DNA of 64,000 bases from Rufibacter roseolus (GTDB lineage Bacteria; Bacteroidota; Bacteroidia; Cytophagales; Hymenobacteraceae), in NCBI RefSeq assembly GCF_017916365.1, contig NZ_JAFMSU010000001.1, forward strand, positions 1,889,028 through 1,953,027. Direction: 5' to 3'. Every line of letters starts with the position of its first letter. Positions within the stretch are counted from its first letter, which is position 1. Below the pieces are notes generated by a model, which was not told where the DNA came from, made no database searches, and saw only the letters and a list, made by a program, of their open reading frames with translations. The position numbers and the translations under genes are program-made. Shown here piece by piece: positions 41,773 to 50,480 of this stretch.

Positions 41773-42867
41773 ATGGAATTAAAGAAAATTGCCCTGAATG
41801 ATGTGCACGAGGCCCTGGGCGCCAAGATGGTGCCTTTTGCGGGTTACAACATGCCGGTTCGTTACAGCTCTGACCTGGATGAGCACCACACCGTGCGCAA
41901 AGCCGTGGGGATCTTTGACGTGTCGCACATGGGCGAGTTCCTGGTTTCTGGTCCCCAGGCCCTGGACCTGATCCAGCGCGTGACCACCAACGATGCCTCC
42001 AAACTGACGCCGGGCAAAATCCAGTATTCCTGCCTGCCCAACCAGGAAGGCGGCATTGTGGATGACCTGTTGGTGTACTGCCTGGCCCCCGAGGAATACA
42101 TGCTGGTGGTGAACGCCTCCAACATTGAGAAAGACTGGAACTGGATCAATCAATTCAACACCAACGGCGCCGAGCTGAAGAATATCTCCGATGAGATGTC
42201 TCTGTTCGCGGTGCAGGGCCCCAAAGCCGTTGATGCGTTACAGTCTTTAACGCCAGTAGACCTGAAAAACATGGTGTACTACACCTTTGACAAAGGCACC
42301 TTCGCCGGACAACCCGACGTGATCATCTCGGCCACGGGTTACACCGGTGCCGGCGGATTTGAGATCTACGTGCCCAACGAAAGCGCCAAAGAGGTGTTCC
42401 AGAAAATCATGGAAGCTGGGGCCGAATACGGTATCAAGCCGATTGGTTTGGGGGCCCGCGATACCCTGCGCCTGGAGATGGGCTACTGCCTCTACGGCAA
42501 CGACATCACCGATTCTACCTCGCCGCTGGAAGCCGGTCTGGGCTGGATCACCAAATTCAACAAAGACTTCACCAACGCGCAGAACCTCAAAACCCAGAAA
42601 GAACAAGGCGTGAGCCGCAAGCTTATAGGCTTTGAGATGATGGAGCAGGGCATTCCGCGCAGCCACTACGAGATCGTGAACGCCGAGGGTGCCACCATCG
42701 GGGAAGTGACCTCGGGCACCATGTCGCCGTCGTTGGGCAAAGGCGTGGGTTTGGGTTACGTGCAGAACGAGTTCACCGCTCCCGGCAGCGAGATCTTCAT
42801 CAAAGTGCGTAACAAGCAGCTCAAAGCCCAGGTGGTGAAACTGCCTTTTTACAAACCAACTGTGTAA
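41773..42867 (+). CDS. gcvT: Glycine cleavage system T protein (aminomethyltransferase)
   Basis: 364 residues from ATG 41773 ([20 protein letters not shown]). A start at 41734 would overlap the -7 box. GcvT takes the aminomethyl group from lipoylated H protein and passes it to tetrahydrofolate, releasing ammonia. Family blocks: [57 protein letters not shown] and [20 protein letters not shown]. GcvH and GcvP are not nearby, so the system is dispersed. The stop codon is followed immediately by one arm of a 30-bp inverted repeat. Confidence 0.96.
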   Translation: MELKKIALNDVHEALGAKMVPFAGYNMPVRYSSDLDEHHTVRKAVGIFDVSHMGEFLVSGPQALDLIQRVTTNDASKLTPGKIQYSCLPNQEGGIVDDLLVYCLAPEEYMLVVNASNIEKDWNWINQFNTNGAELKNISDEMSLFAVQGPKAVDALQSLTPVDLKNMVYYTFDKGTFAGQPDVIISATGYTGAGGFEIYVPNESAKEVFQKIMEAGAEYGIKPIGLGARDTLRLEMGYCLYGNDITDSTSPLEAGLGWITKFNKDFTNAQNLKTQKEQGVSRKLIGFEMMEQGIPRSHYEIVNAEGATIGEVTSGTMSPSLGKGVGLGYVQNEFTAPGSEIFIKVRNKQLKAQVVKLPFYKPTV

Positions 42868-43028
42868 GTTCTGAGTCTTGAGTCATGAGTCCTGAGTTGA
42901 AAACTGATTTTGTTTACGGCTCAAGACGCAGAACCTTTCATTGGCGTTTAGCGGCTGTTTTTCCAAGAACAGCTCCTAAACGCCAAATTTTTTAAAGACT
43001 CAGGACTCATGACTCAAGACTCAGAACT
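42868..43028. repeat. Perfect 30-bp inverted repeat enclosing a 36-bp copy
   Basis: 42868-42897 (GTTCTGAGTCTTGAGTCATG...) is exactly inverted at 42999-43028, with the dyad 42947-42982 in between. The left arm begins at the base after the gcvT stop; the right arm ends 8 bp before the comB ATG. It fills nearly the whole gap. Confidence 0.85.
42947..42982. repeat. 36-bp dyad family copy
   Basis: GTTTAGCGGCTGTTTTTC / CAAGAACAGCTCCTAAAC, extended by TTGGC/GCCAA, nested in the 30-bp inverted repeat. Confidence 0.75.
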
Positions 43029-43036
43029 CTTTTCCC

Positions 43037-43750
43037 ATGCCTTCTTTAGATGTCTGTTTCAGCCCCGAGCTGTTGCACCTGTATAATTTAACCGGCAAGA
43101 TTGCCGTAGTTGTGGATGTGCTGCGGGCCACGTCCAGCATGGTGACCGCGCTTTCGCACGGCGTCGCCCACATTACCCCCGTGAGTGAATTGGAGGCTTG
43201 CCTCGCTTACCGTGACCAAGGATACCTGGTAGCCGCCGAGCGTGAAGGCCTCAAAGCCGATGGGTTCGACCTGGGCAATTCCCCGTTCCATTACCTGGAA
43301 GAAGACCGCACCGGTCGTTTCCTGGCTATCACCACCACCAACGGCACCAAAGCCATGCGCCTGTCCAGTTCCGCCGATGAAGTCCTGGCCGGCGCTTTCC
43401 TCAACGTGGGCGCTATCGCTGATTACGTGCGCAAAGCCGGCAAAGACGTGGTAGTGGTCTGCGCTGGTTGGAAAGGCCTTTTCAACCTGGAAGACACCCT
43501 GTTTGCCGGCGCCCTCGCCGATCGTCTGCAAGGCGAATTCACCTTCGACCACGATGCCACCCAAGCCGCCTGGCACCTCTACACCACCGCCAAACCAGAC
43601 ATGATGGGCTTCCTGGCCAATGCCTCGCACGTGCAGCGCATGAAACGCCTGGACATCCTCAAAGACACCGAGTTCTGCCTGCAGGAAGACGTGTACACCG
43701 TAGTGCCCGTCCTGAAAGGCGATTTCCTGGTGCCCGCCGAGCTCGCGTAA
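43037..43750 (+). CDS. comB: 2-phosphosulfolactate phosphatase ComB
   Basis: 237 residues, the normal length. ComB hydrolyses phosphosulfolactate to sulfolactate with Mg2+. Signature parts: AVVVDVLRATSSMVTALSHG, FDLGNSPFHYLEED, ITTTNGTKAMRL, VVCAGWKGLFNLEDTLFAGAL. In methanogens it serves coenzyme M synthesis. In Bacteroidota its product may feed sulfonate metabolism, perhaps sulfonolipids, but no other pathway gene (comA, comC) is in the window. The start is fixed by the inverted repeat just upstream, with only 8 bp between. Confidence 0.92.
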   Translation: MPSLDVCFSPELLHLYNLTGKIAVVVDVLRATSSMVTALSHGVAHITPVSELEACLAYRDQGYLVAAEREGLKADGFDLGNSPFHYLEEDRTGRFLAITTTNGTKAMRLSSSADEVLAGAFLNVGAIADYVRKAGKDVVVVCAGWKGLFNLEDTLFAGALADRLQGEFTFDHDATQAAWHLYTTAKPDMMGFLANASHVQRMKRLDILKDTEFCLQEDVYTVVPVLKGDFLVPAELA

Positions 43751-43775
43751 ACACCAAGAGAAATGCTCTTGTGCC

Positions 43776-43833
43776 TTGTCTCTGTTTTCGGCCCGATTTC
43801 TTTAAATCAGCCCGAAAACAGAAACAAGGCATT
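43776..43833. terminator. Terminator shared by comB and the DUF2490 gene
   Basis: TGCCTTGT(C)TCTGTTTTCGG... pairs with ...CCGAAAACAGAAACAAGGCA and is followed by T5. The core is the 36-bp copy at 43784-43819. The genes are convergent. Confidence 0.75.
43784..43819. repeat. 36-bp dyad family copy
   Basis: GTTTTCGGCCCGATTTC / TAAATCAGCCCGAAAAC; the CGG/CCG arm variant is matched on both sides. Confidence 0.75.
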
Positions 43834-43858
43834 TTTATTTGAGTGGAAAGCGCCTGCG

Positions 43859-44704
43859 TTAATCCGCAGCATGCCTTCCGAAGGGATCTTGCAACTGCAC
43901 ATCAAAGGCCAGGTAGGAGGTTTTGTGCCCATGCGGCTTAAACTGCTCCATCAAGCCAAGATCCACGCTGAGCGACGAATGGGCGAACACGTGCCGGAAA
44001 TATAGGGATAAGCGGTCCTCGGTGAAATGGTAGGTTGACCAGATGTTCTCCGGGCTTTTATCCGTCACCGTCAGGAGTTCGTTTCCCCCGATCAAGAAAT
44101 TACTGTGTGGCTGGTTCAAGGGAATACTGGCCTGCGCCTTCAACCTTATCCTGATTTCCTCGGGCGTTGCGAGGGGCGTAGCAGAAGACTGATAAAACGT
44201 GCGCCACTCCGGCCGGAAGGTGTAGGTCATGACCACCTGCCTCAGATGGTGTTTGTATTGGAGCCGGCTGTAAAAGCGTACTTCCTTCTTATGGGCCGGA
44301 TTCTCCAATTCAAAAGGAGCCTCCTCGGAATACTCATTCTGCCGCCTGAAACTTCCCGCCACGGAGAGCTGCCAGTGAGAGGTTAAGCCGTAGCCTACTT
44401 CCTCGTTTAGTACTAGCAAGCCCTGCTTCTTGAACAAGGCCCAATTATCTGGGTCGCTTTCCCGGGCCATCCCAACGTAGGTGCTGGACACCCATCGCGA
44501 TCCCAGATGCTGCGTCAACCCGATGGCTCCCCAACTGACGCCCTTGGTGGAGCCAACCCCCGGCGGCGAAATCTGGGCCTGCGCCGAGCCGATGAAAAGA
44601 ATAAACAAAATCGCTGATAATCCCCGGCGGAGATAGGTAAAACGTGCCGAGACGCGGCAAAGGAAAGTAGGGGAGGTGTAGGAGGAGGTGAGGGTTCTTA
44701 ACAT
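43859..44704 (-). CDS. DUF2490 outer-membrane beta-barrel protein
   Basis: 281 residues. The hydrophobic signal is unusually far in (LSAILFILFIGSAQAQ, residues about 29-44), after a 28-residue basic leader, so the real start may be an internal codon, although no ATG is available there. DUF2490 features: GAIGLTQHLGSRWVSSTYVG, NEEVGYGLTSHWQLSVAGSFRRQ, VVMTYTFRPEWRTFYQ and LGLMEQF near the end, with amphipathic strands throughout fitting an outer-membrane barrel. Function of the family is unknown. Confidence 0.8.
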   Translation of the reverse strand: MLRTLTSSYTSPTFLCRVSARFTYLRRGLSAILFILFIGSAQAQISPPGVGSTKGVSWGAIGLTQHLGSRWVSSTYVGMARESDPDNWALFKKQGLLVLNEEVGYGLTSHWQLSVAGSFRRQNEYSEEAPFELENPAHKKEVRFYSRLQYKHHLRQVVMTYTFRPEWRTFYQSSATPLATPEEIRIRLKAQASIPLNQPHSNFLIGGNELLTVTDKSPENIWSTYHFTEDRLSLYFRHVFAHSSLSVDLGLMEQFKPHGHKTSYLAFDVQLQDPFGRHAAD

Positions 44705-44828
44705 AGTTTCTTTCAGTTAGGAGGTTATCTCAAGGACCTTGCAAAGTCTGGTCAAAGAGACAGCCCAATACTGGAAGAAATTGGGAAGAGGAAAATAAGC
44801 CTCGGTCTGAGGAATTGCCCGCCAAGGC

Positions 44829-44879
44829 AAAATGCGTTTTGGGTCTGCTTGTTAGAAAACAGGCCCAAAACGCATTTCT
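44829..44879 (-). terminator. Terminator-like hairpin built on a 36-bp copy
   Basis: AAAATGCGTTTTGGG... pairs with ...CCCAAAACGCATTT. It lies 17 bp after the stop of the MazG-like gene on the minus strand. Confidence 0.65.
44836..44871. repeat. 36-bp dyad family copy
   Basis: GTTTTGGGTCTGCTTGTT / AGAAAACAGGCCCAAAAC, the core of the hairpin at 44829-44879. Confidence 0.75.
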
Positions 44880-44895
44880 GTTTATGGAGTGAGGT

Positions 44896-45222
44896 CTACC
44901 GCAGTTTGGGGTTGTTCTGGTGCCGGTCTTTGTCGCGGGAGGTGCGTTTCTCCATGCCTTTGGCAAAGGCCTCGGTGAGGTTCACGCCCGTCTGGTTCGC
45001 CAGCGCGATGAGCACAAACAACACATCGGCCATCTCCGCACCCAGGTCCACGTCCTCGTCGCTCTTTTTGAACGATTGGTCGCCATAGCGCCGCGCGATG
45101 ATGCGGGCCACTTCACCCACTTCCTCGGTGAGAATAGCCAGGTTCGTCAGTTCGGAGAAATACCGCACGCCCACATCTTTGATCCAGGTATCTACCGCTT
45201 GTTGTGCTTCTTCTAAGGTCAT
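44896..45222 (-). CDS. MazG-like nucleotide pyrophosphohydrolase
   Basis: 108 residues, one all-alpha NTP pyrophosphatase domain. Metal-binding motifs: LTEEVGEVARIIARRYG (EExxE) and LGAEMADVLFVLIALANQTG (ExxD). The N-terminal VDTWIKDVGVRYFSELTNL is typical of short MazG/RS21-C6-like proteins. They hydrolyse (d)NTPs to monophosphates and clear non-canonical nucleotides. The 108-residue size fits a dimeric or tetrameric house-cleaning enzyme. Dtd lies upstream on the same strand, 149 bp away; both are quality-control enzymes. Confidence 0.9.
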   Translation of the reverse strand: MTLEEAQQAVDTWIKDVGVRYFSELTNLAILTEEVGEVARIIARRYGDQSFKKSDEDVDLGAEMADVLFVLIALANQTGVNLTEAFAKGMEKRTSRDKDRHQNNPKLR

Positions 45223-45224
45223 GT

Positions 45225-45371
45225 TTTTAATGTGCTAATTAGGAAATGTGCTAATGTGCTAATTGGGGAATGTGATGAGGTGTTGATGAAGAGTGTTTTA
45301 AGGCTGTTTCTCAGAAAACAGATTGAAAACAGAGCCAGAAAAACAATCAACAATAAACAACTAACAATCAA
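45225..45371. repeat. Short direct repeats around a 36-bp copy
   Basis: ATGTGCTAATT-type units occur three times at about 45231-45265; on the other side of the 36-bp copy (45295-45330) comes CAATCAACAATAAACAAC and CTAACAATCAATTA (about 45342-45375). The two flanks are roughly complementary (AATTG/CAATT), so the gap can fold into a long imperfect hairpin. Confidence 0.5.
45295..45330. repeat. 36-bp dyad family copy
   Basis: GTTTTAAGGCTGTTTCTC / AGAAAACAGATTGAAAAC, between dtd and the MazG-like gene. Confidence 0.65.
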
Positions 45372-45824
45372 TTACTCCCTGTTTTGCGAGTCAATGGTGA
45401 TGGTCACGGGGCCGTCGTTGACCAGGGCTACTTTCATGTCGGCGCCGAAGATGCCGGTGGGGACTTCTTTGCCTAGTTCTTTTTTGAGCATCTGGTGGAA
45501 CTGCTCATACAGCGGGATGGCCACGGTGGGCGGGGCGGCGTTGATGTAGGAGGGGCGGTTGCCTTTCTTGGTGAGGGCATACAGCGTGAATTGGCTGATA
45601 AGTAAAATGCCGCCGTTCACGTCCTGCACGCTCAGGTTCATCTTGTCCTCGGCATCAGAGAAAATCCGGAGCTGCACAATCTTCTTGGCGGTCCAGGATA
45701 GGTCCTCTGCGGTGTCTGAATTGGTGAAGCCAGCCAGCACTAGCAGGCCCTGGGCAATGTGGCCGTTCTTGTTTCCTTCAATGGTGACGGATGCCTCAGA
45801 CACCCGCTGAATCACTACGCGCAT
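45372..45824 (-). CDS. dtd: D-aminoacyl-tRNA deacylase
   Basis: 150 residues. Dtd frees tRNA from D-amino acids and glycine mischarged on tRNA-Ala. The cross-subunit motifs are present: SQFTLYAL (SQFTLxA), NGGILLISQ and, at the C-terminal side, NDGPVTI (NxGPxT with the Gly-cisPro pair). The N-terminus MRVVIQRVSEASVTIEG is canonical. Homodimer in the cytoplasm. Single gene followed by repeat-filled sequence and the MazG-like gene. Confidence 0.96.
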   Translation of the reverse strand: MRVVIQRVSEASVTIEGNKNGHIAQGLLVLAGFTNSDTAEDLSWTAKKIVQLRIFSDAEDKMNLSVQDVNGGILLISQFTLYALTKKGNRPSYINAAPPTVAIPLYEQFHQMLKKELGKEVPTGIFGADMKVALVNDGPVTITIDSQNRE

Positions 45825-46055
45825 AATCAGTAATTAAGAGGAAGGACAACTGGTTGGTTTCACAAGGTTTTAAGGAAAAGGGGCTAAAAAAACATTCACT
45901 CCTTCTCGCAATCACTCCTTCACTCATTCCTAAAAGGGGCAAGTTAAAAAGAAAACCCGCAGCCATCGCGCTCAAGCGCACATTCTTCATTTTATAAGAA
46001 TAGAAAGCTGAAGCAGACGTTTTTCCATTATTTTTGTGTTCCTAACCCTTCAAGG

Positions 46056-48758
46056 ATGCCGAAAAAGACGATTTACTGGCTGTGTGGTGTGGTGGTGCTG
46101 TTGGCGCTGGGCTTCTATGGGTACTCAAAATGGACGGAGGCACGCGAAAAGGTGAGCCTCTGGACGCTGGTACCCGACAATGCCGTTTTTGTGGTGGAAA
46201 CGAACAACGCCCCCCGGTTCCTGGATCATTTGCAACAGACAGACCTGTGGGCCACGGTTTCCCAGATGCCCTACGTGCTGCGCCTGGACGATCAATTGAC
46301 CCAACTGGACAGTCTTTCTACCGGCCGCTCGCCACTTCGTAATTTCCTCACCAATAAGAATGTATTAGTGTCCATGCACGTGATGGGCCGCACCGAGTAT
46401 GACCTTGTCTATTACGTGCCGGTGAGCACCGTGGCGCAACACCGCTACATCCGTACGTTGGTGGAGAACATGTCTAAGTCTGGTTTGTACCGGCAGGAGA
46501 TGAGGGAGTATCAGGGTTTCCAGATCACTGACATCATCCACCAGAACGACAACGACAACCTCTCTTATTTCAGCTACCATAATAACCTGGTCATCAGTCC
46601 CAGCCCGGTGCTGGTGGAGGAGATCATTAGAAAGATCAACCGTGGGCAACTGGAGTCGCCGGCCAAGGACTACAAGAACACCAACTACCTGAGCCAGCCC
46701 GATGTCTACGCCAACGTCTTCATCAACTACCAGCACGTACCTGATCTGTTGGGCGTTTTCCTCAAGAAAGACCTCCTCGCCGATGTGAACCTGCTCAGCA
46801 GCCTTTGCCGCAACAGCATGTTGCAGTTAAAACTAGACAACAACCGGCTGTTCATGAACGGCTTCTCGCGACCTGAGACCGTGGAAGGTTCTTTGTACAG
46901 TCGCATCCAGGGGCATGAGGCCAAGAAATTCAGCCTAAAGGAGGTGCTGCCAGAGCGGGCGGCCATTGTGCTGCACCTGGGTCTAAACCAGATGAGCACC
47001 CTCCGGAAAGAACCCGGCAAGCCGGAAGGCTCCTTCCTGGATTCGCTGTCCGGGTCTTTTTCCGGGGAGCTGGGCCTTTGTTACCTGGAAGCCTACGATA
47101 CCAAGACCAGCCCTGAGAAAATCCTGTTCGCGCAGACGGCCAACCCGGGGGTGACCCAGCAGATGCTCAACCGTTTGCAGCCAGGCCAGACCGCCGGTAC
47201 CGTGGAAAAGCACGGCCAGCACACCATCAGGCTACTCACCGCCAAGGAACTGCCGCAGCAATTGTTCGGGGACCTGTTCAAGGGCTTTGAGCAGACCTAT
47301 TACACCACCCTGCAGAACTACATCCTCTTCACCGATGACGTGGCCACCATGCGCGCGTTGCTCACCGAGGTAGAGGAGGGGAAGGTCTGGAACAAATCGG
47401 CTGCGCTGGAGCCTTTGCTCAATGAGTCGCAGCAGACAGACAACATAGGGTTGTTCATTAACACGAGCCACGCCTGGAACCTGCTTTTGCGCTCCATGAG
47501 CCCCGAGCAGCAGGTGAGTCTGCTCCGTAATAGCGCTATCATCAAGAAATTCAACTATTTTAGTCTGCAATTCGGCGCCGCCGATAACCAGTATTACACT
47601 AGTTTCCTTTTGCGCCACCAGGAAGAGTCAAGGGTGAAGACCGTTTTGGCCAACCAGGGCATCAGGCAGGAAGAGACCTTTGACTTTAACAGCCGCCTTA
47701 TTTCCACGCCGTTCCTCACGCGGTTTGTGGTAGACAACAGCAGCGAGATTGTGGTGCAGGACTCGGCGCTGGTGCTTTACGGCGTGGGCGCAGACCGCGG
47801 CCGCCGCAACTGGAGCGATACGCTCAACTCCCGCATTATGGGGCCGGTGCTCCAACTGCCCTACGGCCAGGACAAGCGCCTGAAGTATTTCTTCGCCACT
47901 GCTAACAGCCTGCACTGTATTGACAAAAACGGCACCGAAGAGGAGAACTTCCCTTTCATTCTAGGAGACTCCATCAGGTTGCAGCGCCTCACCGTGTTTG
48001 ACTACGACAAAACCGGAGATTACCGCCTCGCTGCGGATGATAACCTGGGCAACCTCTTCATCCTGGACATGCAGGGGAACCTCCAGTCTGGTTGGAACCC
48101 CATGCGCCTGGACGGCCGCCTGGCTGCGCCGCCGCAGCACGTGAAGGTGAACGGCCGCAACGTGATTATGGTGGCGCTGGAAAACGGCTTCATCTACGCC
48201 TTTGGAACGCAGGGCGAGCCTTATCCGGGGTTCCCCATCAACCTGAACGCGAGTCTGCGCTCGGGGCTATTCTCTAAATTGGGCATCTCTTTCCGGCGGT
48301 CGCTCTTCACCACGGTGACGCAGGGCGGCGAGATCATCACCTTTGACTTGACCGGCGAGGTAACCCGGCGCGAACAGCTCCTGCGCCCCAGTAGGAGCAG
48401 CACGTTCAAAATGATACCCGAAGAAGGAGGGAAGTCGTTTATCATTGCCCGCTCAGACCCGGGCCGCGTGGCCTTGTTTGGGCAGGACGGAAAACTCTTG
48501 CTGGACCGCCGCTTCGTGACGTCCTCGGCCAAAGAGGTGCAGTATTTCCATTTCGGGGGAGACCGCAAGCTGTACGTGATCTGGGAAACCGGGCCACGCA
48601 AAGCGTACTTGTTTGATGTGCAGGCACAGCCGCTGGGCAATGACCCCATCAATACCAGCTATCCGGTAACGGTGCGCTACAACGAGGTGCAGAACCAGTA
48701 CACCATCTTCTCTACCTACAACAAACTGCTGCAGAAAACGGTGGTGCAGGGCCGCTAA
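46056..48758 (+). CDS. Large membrane-anchored protein, DUF3352-like N-terminal half and propeller-like C-terminal half
   Basis: 900 residues. A single N-terminal helix (IYWLCGVVVLLALGFYGYSKW) anchors the protein, with the rest outside the cytoplasm. The first part opens with SLWTLVPDNAVFVVETNN, the usual entry of DUF3352-type proteins, and includes a long alpha/beta region (to about 560). From about 600, repeated strand blocks (YFFATANSLHCIDKNG, RLAADDNLGNLFILDMQGN, MVALENGFIYAFGTQGEPYPGFPI, EIITFDLTGEVTRR, RVALFGQDGKLLLDRRF) look like a beta-propeller of PQQ/FG-GAP style. Function unknown; a cell-envelope assembly or monitoring role is a guess. Single gene. Confidence 0.75.
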   Translation: MPKKTIYWLCGVVVLLALGFYGYSKWTEAREKVSLWTLVPDNAVFVVETNNAPRFLDHLQQTDLWATVSQMPYVLRLDDQLTQLDSLSTGRSPLRNFLTNKNVLVSMHVMGRTEYDLVYYVPVSTVAQHRYIRTLVENMSKSGLYRQEMREYQGFQITDIIHQNDNDNLSYFSYHNNLVISPSPVLVEEIIRKINRGQLESPAKDYKNTNYLSQPDVYANVFINYQHVPDLLGVFLKKDLLADVNLLSSLCRNSMLQLKLDNNRLFMNGFSRPETVEGSLYSRIQGHEAKKFSLKEVLPERAAIVLHLGLNQMSTLRKEPGKPEGSFLDSLSGSFSGELGLCYLEAYDTKTSPEKILFAQTANPGVTQQMLNRLQPGQTAGTVEKHGQHTIRLLTAKELPQQLFGDLFKGFEQTYYTTLQNYILFTDDVATMRALLTEVEEGKVWNKSAALEPLLNESQQTDNIGLFINTSHAWNLLLRSMSPEQQVSLLRNSAIIKKFNYFSLQFGAADNQYYTSFLLRHQEESRVKTVLANQGIRQEETFDFNSRLISTPFLTRFVVDNSSEIVVQDSALVLYGVGADRGRRNWSDTLNSRIMGPVLQLPYGQDKRLKYFFATANSLHCIDKNGTEEENFPFILGDSIRLQRLTVFDYDKTGDYRLAADDNLGNLFILDMQGNLQSGWNPMRLDGRLAAPPQHVKVNGRNVIMVALENGFIYAFGTQGEPYPGFPINLNASLRSGLFSKLGISFRRSLFTTVTQGGEIITFDLTGEVTRREQLLRPSRSSTFKMIPEEGGKSFIIARSDPGRVALFGQDGKLLLDRRFVTSSAKEVQYFHFGGDRKLYVIWETGPRKAYLFDVQAQPLGNDPINTSYPVTVRYNEVQNQYTIFSTYNKLLQKTVVQGR

Positions 48759-48788
48759 ATTCCTGCTCCTTCATTTTTTCTGCTTTCT

Positions 48789-48824
48789 GTTTCCGGGCCG
48801 TTTTTCCGTTATCGGCCCGGAAAT
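48789..48824 (+). repeat. 36-bp dyad family copy acting as probable terminator
   Basis: GTTTCCGGGCCGTTTTTC / CGTTATCGGCCCGGAAAT, 31 bp after the stop of the 900-residue gene. The GGGCC/GGCCC arms are strong but the tail lacks a clear T run. Confidence 0.65.
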
Positions 48825-48852
48825 GAAAAAAGATGAAAATATTTTGAACTTA

Positions 48853-48870
48853 AATGTATGTATATACATT
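48853..48870. promoter_or_regulatory. Operator-like dyad upstream of the YceI gene
   Basis: AATGTAT-GTAT-ATACATT, a perfect 7-bp inverted repeat, with a further half-site TATACATTT at 48878-48886 overlapping a -7 box (TACATTTG, 48880-48887). A repressor site is plausible; the regulator is unknown. Confidence 0.4.
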
Positions 48871-48915
48871 AATTGTCTATACATTTGCAGCACTTAAACA
48901 CTAAGTCAAAAAGAA

Positions 48916-49527
48916 ATGAAACTGAGAAACACAGTACTATTGGCGCTGGTAGCGTTAGTAACATTTGCCTTCGCTGGTAAAGGCGTTAATTACAAAGTGG
49001 TAACCAACCAGTCTAAAGTGAACTGGAGAGGCACCAAAGTAACAGGTGAGCACTCTGGCGCGATCAACGTAGCCGAAGGTACCCTGAACAGCGACGGAAA
49101 AAACATCTATGGTGGTACATTCACCATTGACATGAACTCCATCACCTGTACTGACATCACCGATGCCAAGATGAACGGTAACTTGGTAGGTCACCTGAAG
49201 TCTGATGACTTCTTCGGTACTGCCAAACATCCAAAGGCTACCCTAGTGATCACTAAAGTAACCCCTTCTAAAACCAAAGGCCAGTACCTGGTGAATGGTG
49301 ATTTGACCATCAAAGGCATCAAAAACCCAATCCAGTTCCCGGCTACCATCGCGCACGCCGGTAACCAGATCAAAGCCAAAGCCAACATCAAAGTAGACAG
49401 AACCAAATATGACATCAAATATGGTTCAGGTTCTTTCTTTGACAACCTGGGCGACAAAGCCATCAGCAACGAATTTGAACTGAACGTTGATTTAGTTGCT
49501 CAGAAAGACTTAGTAGCCAAGAAATAA
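48916..49527 (+). CDS. YceI-family exported lipocalin-like protein
   Basis: 203 residues with signal peptide (LLALVALVTFAFAG). YceI barrel strands: VNYKVVTNQSKVNWRGTKVTGEHSG, GGTFTIDMNSITCTDI, GHLKSDDFFGTAKHPKATLVITKV, GDLTIKGIKNPIQFPATI and FDNLGDKAISNEFELNVDLV. Members bind isoprenoid or other long lipids in the periplasm. Codon use is strongly biased (AAA/GGT/ATC), more so than its neighbours, which suggests high expression. Followed by a strong terminator and preceded by an operator-like dyad. Confidence 0.93.
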   Translation: MKLRNTVLLALVALVTFAFAGKGVNYKVVTNQSKVNWRGTKVTGEHSGAINVAEGTLNSDGKNIYGGTFTIDMNSITCTDITDAKMNGNLVGHLKSDDFFGTAKHPKATLVITKVTPSKTKGQYLVNGDLTIKGIKNPIQFPATIAHAGNQIKAKANIKVDRTKYDIKYGSGSFFDNLGDKAISNEFELNVDLVAQKDLVAKK

Positions 49528-49551
49528 GCTTACCCGTTTTTCATGATTGTT

Positions 49552-49593
49552 TGCCCCGTGGCAAGAGCGAAAGCTCCCCACGGGGCATTTTTC
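49552..49593 (+). terminator. Terminator of the YceI gene
   Basis: TGCCCCGTGG / CCACGGGGCA stem with an inner AGAGC/GCTC hairpin loop and then T6, about 24 bp after the stop. Confidence 0.9.
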
Positions 49594-49622
49594 ATTTTAG
49601 CCCAATTTATTGGGCTTTCCTC

Positions 49623-49658
49623 GTTTTCAGGGTCTTTTTCTTATTTCTCAGCCAAACA
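49623..49658. repeat. 36-bp dyad family copy, degenerate
   Basis: GTTTTCAGGGTCTTTTTC / TTATTTCTCAGCCAAAC: left arm intact, right arm decayed. Upstream of the tetR promoter. Confidence 0.4.
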
Positions 49659-49711
49659 GGATTTCTTTTGAAAACAGAAATGAAGTAGTAACTGTTCTAT
49701 TGATGATAGTA

Positions 49712-49744
49712 TTGCTATTATTTCAAAGAGTGTTTGTATATTTG
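49712..49744 (+). promoter_or_regulatory. Promoter of the tetR-ABC-hlyD-tolC operon
   Basis: TTG (49712-49714), 22 bp spacer, TATATTTG (49737-49744), 22 bp before the ATG. Good fit to the Bacteroidota consensus. Confidence 0.6.
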
Positions 49745-49766
49745 GGCAGGATTTACGGATACAACC

Positions 49767-50471
49767 ATGAGCGCTACCATTACCATCAAGTTAAACGAGA
49801 AGCTGTTCCTGCGGGACCCTGAACAAACGGAACTGGGCAAAGCCATTGTGAAAGAAAGCATCAGGCTGATTGATGAACTTGGCTTTGAGCAGTTCACCTT
49901 CAAAAAACTGGCCCAGCAGATTACGTCCACGGAGGCATCGGTGTACCGGTACTTTGAGAACAAGCACAAGCTGTTACTCTACCTGGTGTCCTGGTACTGG
50001 AACTGGCTGGACTACCGCATCAGCTATCATACCCACAATGTGACCGATGCTGCGGAGCGACTGCAGGTATTCATCAAGATTCTGGCGGCTGATCCTATGA
50101 AAGAGCCGTTGACCACCTTTTTTGATGTGGAAGCACTGGCCCGCATTGTGGTGCTGGAGGCCTCCAAAGCCTACCTTACCAAAGAGGTGGATAATGATAA
50201 CCGGGCTGGCTTGTTCCGCGACTACAAGAGCCTGTGCCACAAGATGGCGCTGGTGGTGCTGGAAATAAACCCTGAGTACCCATATCCGCATGCCTTGGTG
50301 AGCACTCTTTTTGAGACTACCCGTAAGCACCTGTTTTTCGCCCAACATCTGCCCTCCCTCACCGAGGTGAAACTGGAGCAAGCCGGTTTGACCAGCCTCA
50401 CCAGCTATTTGAACCACCTGGCTTTCTCGGCTATTGGTACTGCAGTTGTAAATACACAGTCAAAGGACTAA
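49767..50471 (+). CDS. TetR/AcrR-family transcriptional regulator
   Basis: 234 residues from ATG 49767 (MSATITIKLNEKLFLRDPEQ); an earlier TTG frame would overlap the promoter. The HTH is at about 25-70: GKAIVKESIRLIDELGFEQFTFKKLAQQITSTEASVYRYFENKHKLLLYLVSWYW, a textbook TetR head (FTFKKLAQQIT-x-YRYF). The ligand domain follows, with no similarity that I recognise. It is the first gene of an operon, 9 bp before the ABC subunit, so it most likely controls its own export system in response to a substrate. Confidence 0.92.
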   Translation: MSATITIKLNEKLFLRDPEQTELGKAIVKESIRLIDELGFEQFTFKKLAQQITSTEASVYRYFENKHKLLLYLVSWYWNWLDYRISYHTHNVTDAAERLQVFIKILAADPMKEPLTTFFDVEALARIVVLEASKAYLTKEVDNDNRAGLFRDYKSLCHKMALVVLEINPEYPYPHALVSTLFETTRKHLFFAQHLPSLTEVKLEQAGLTSLTSYLNHLAFSAIGTAVVNTQSKD

Positions 50472-50480
50472 AAGAAAAAG

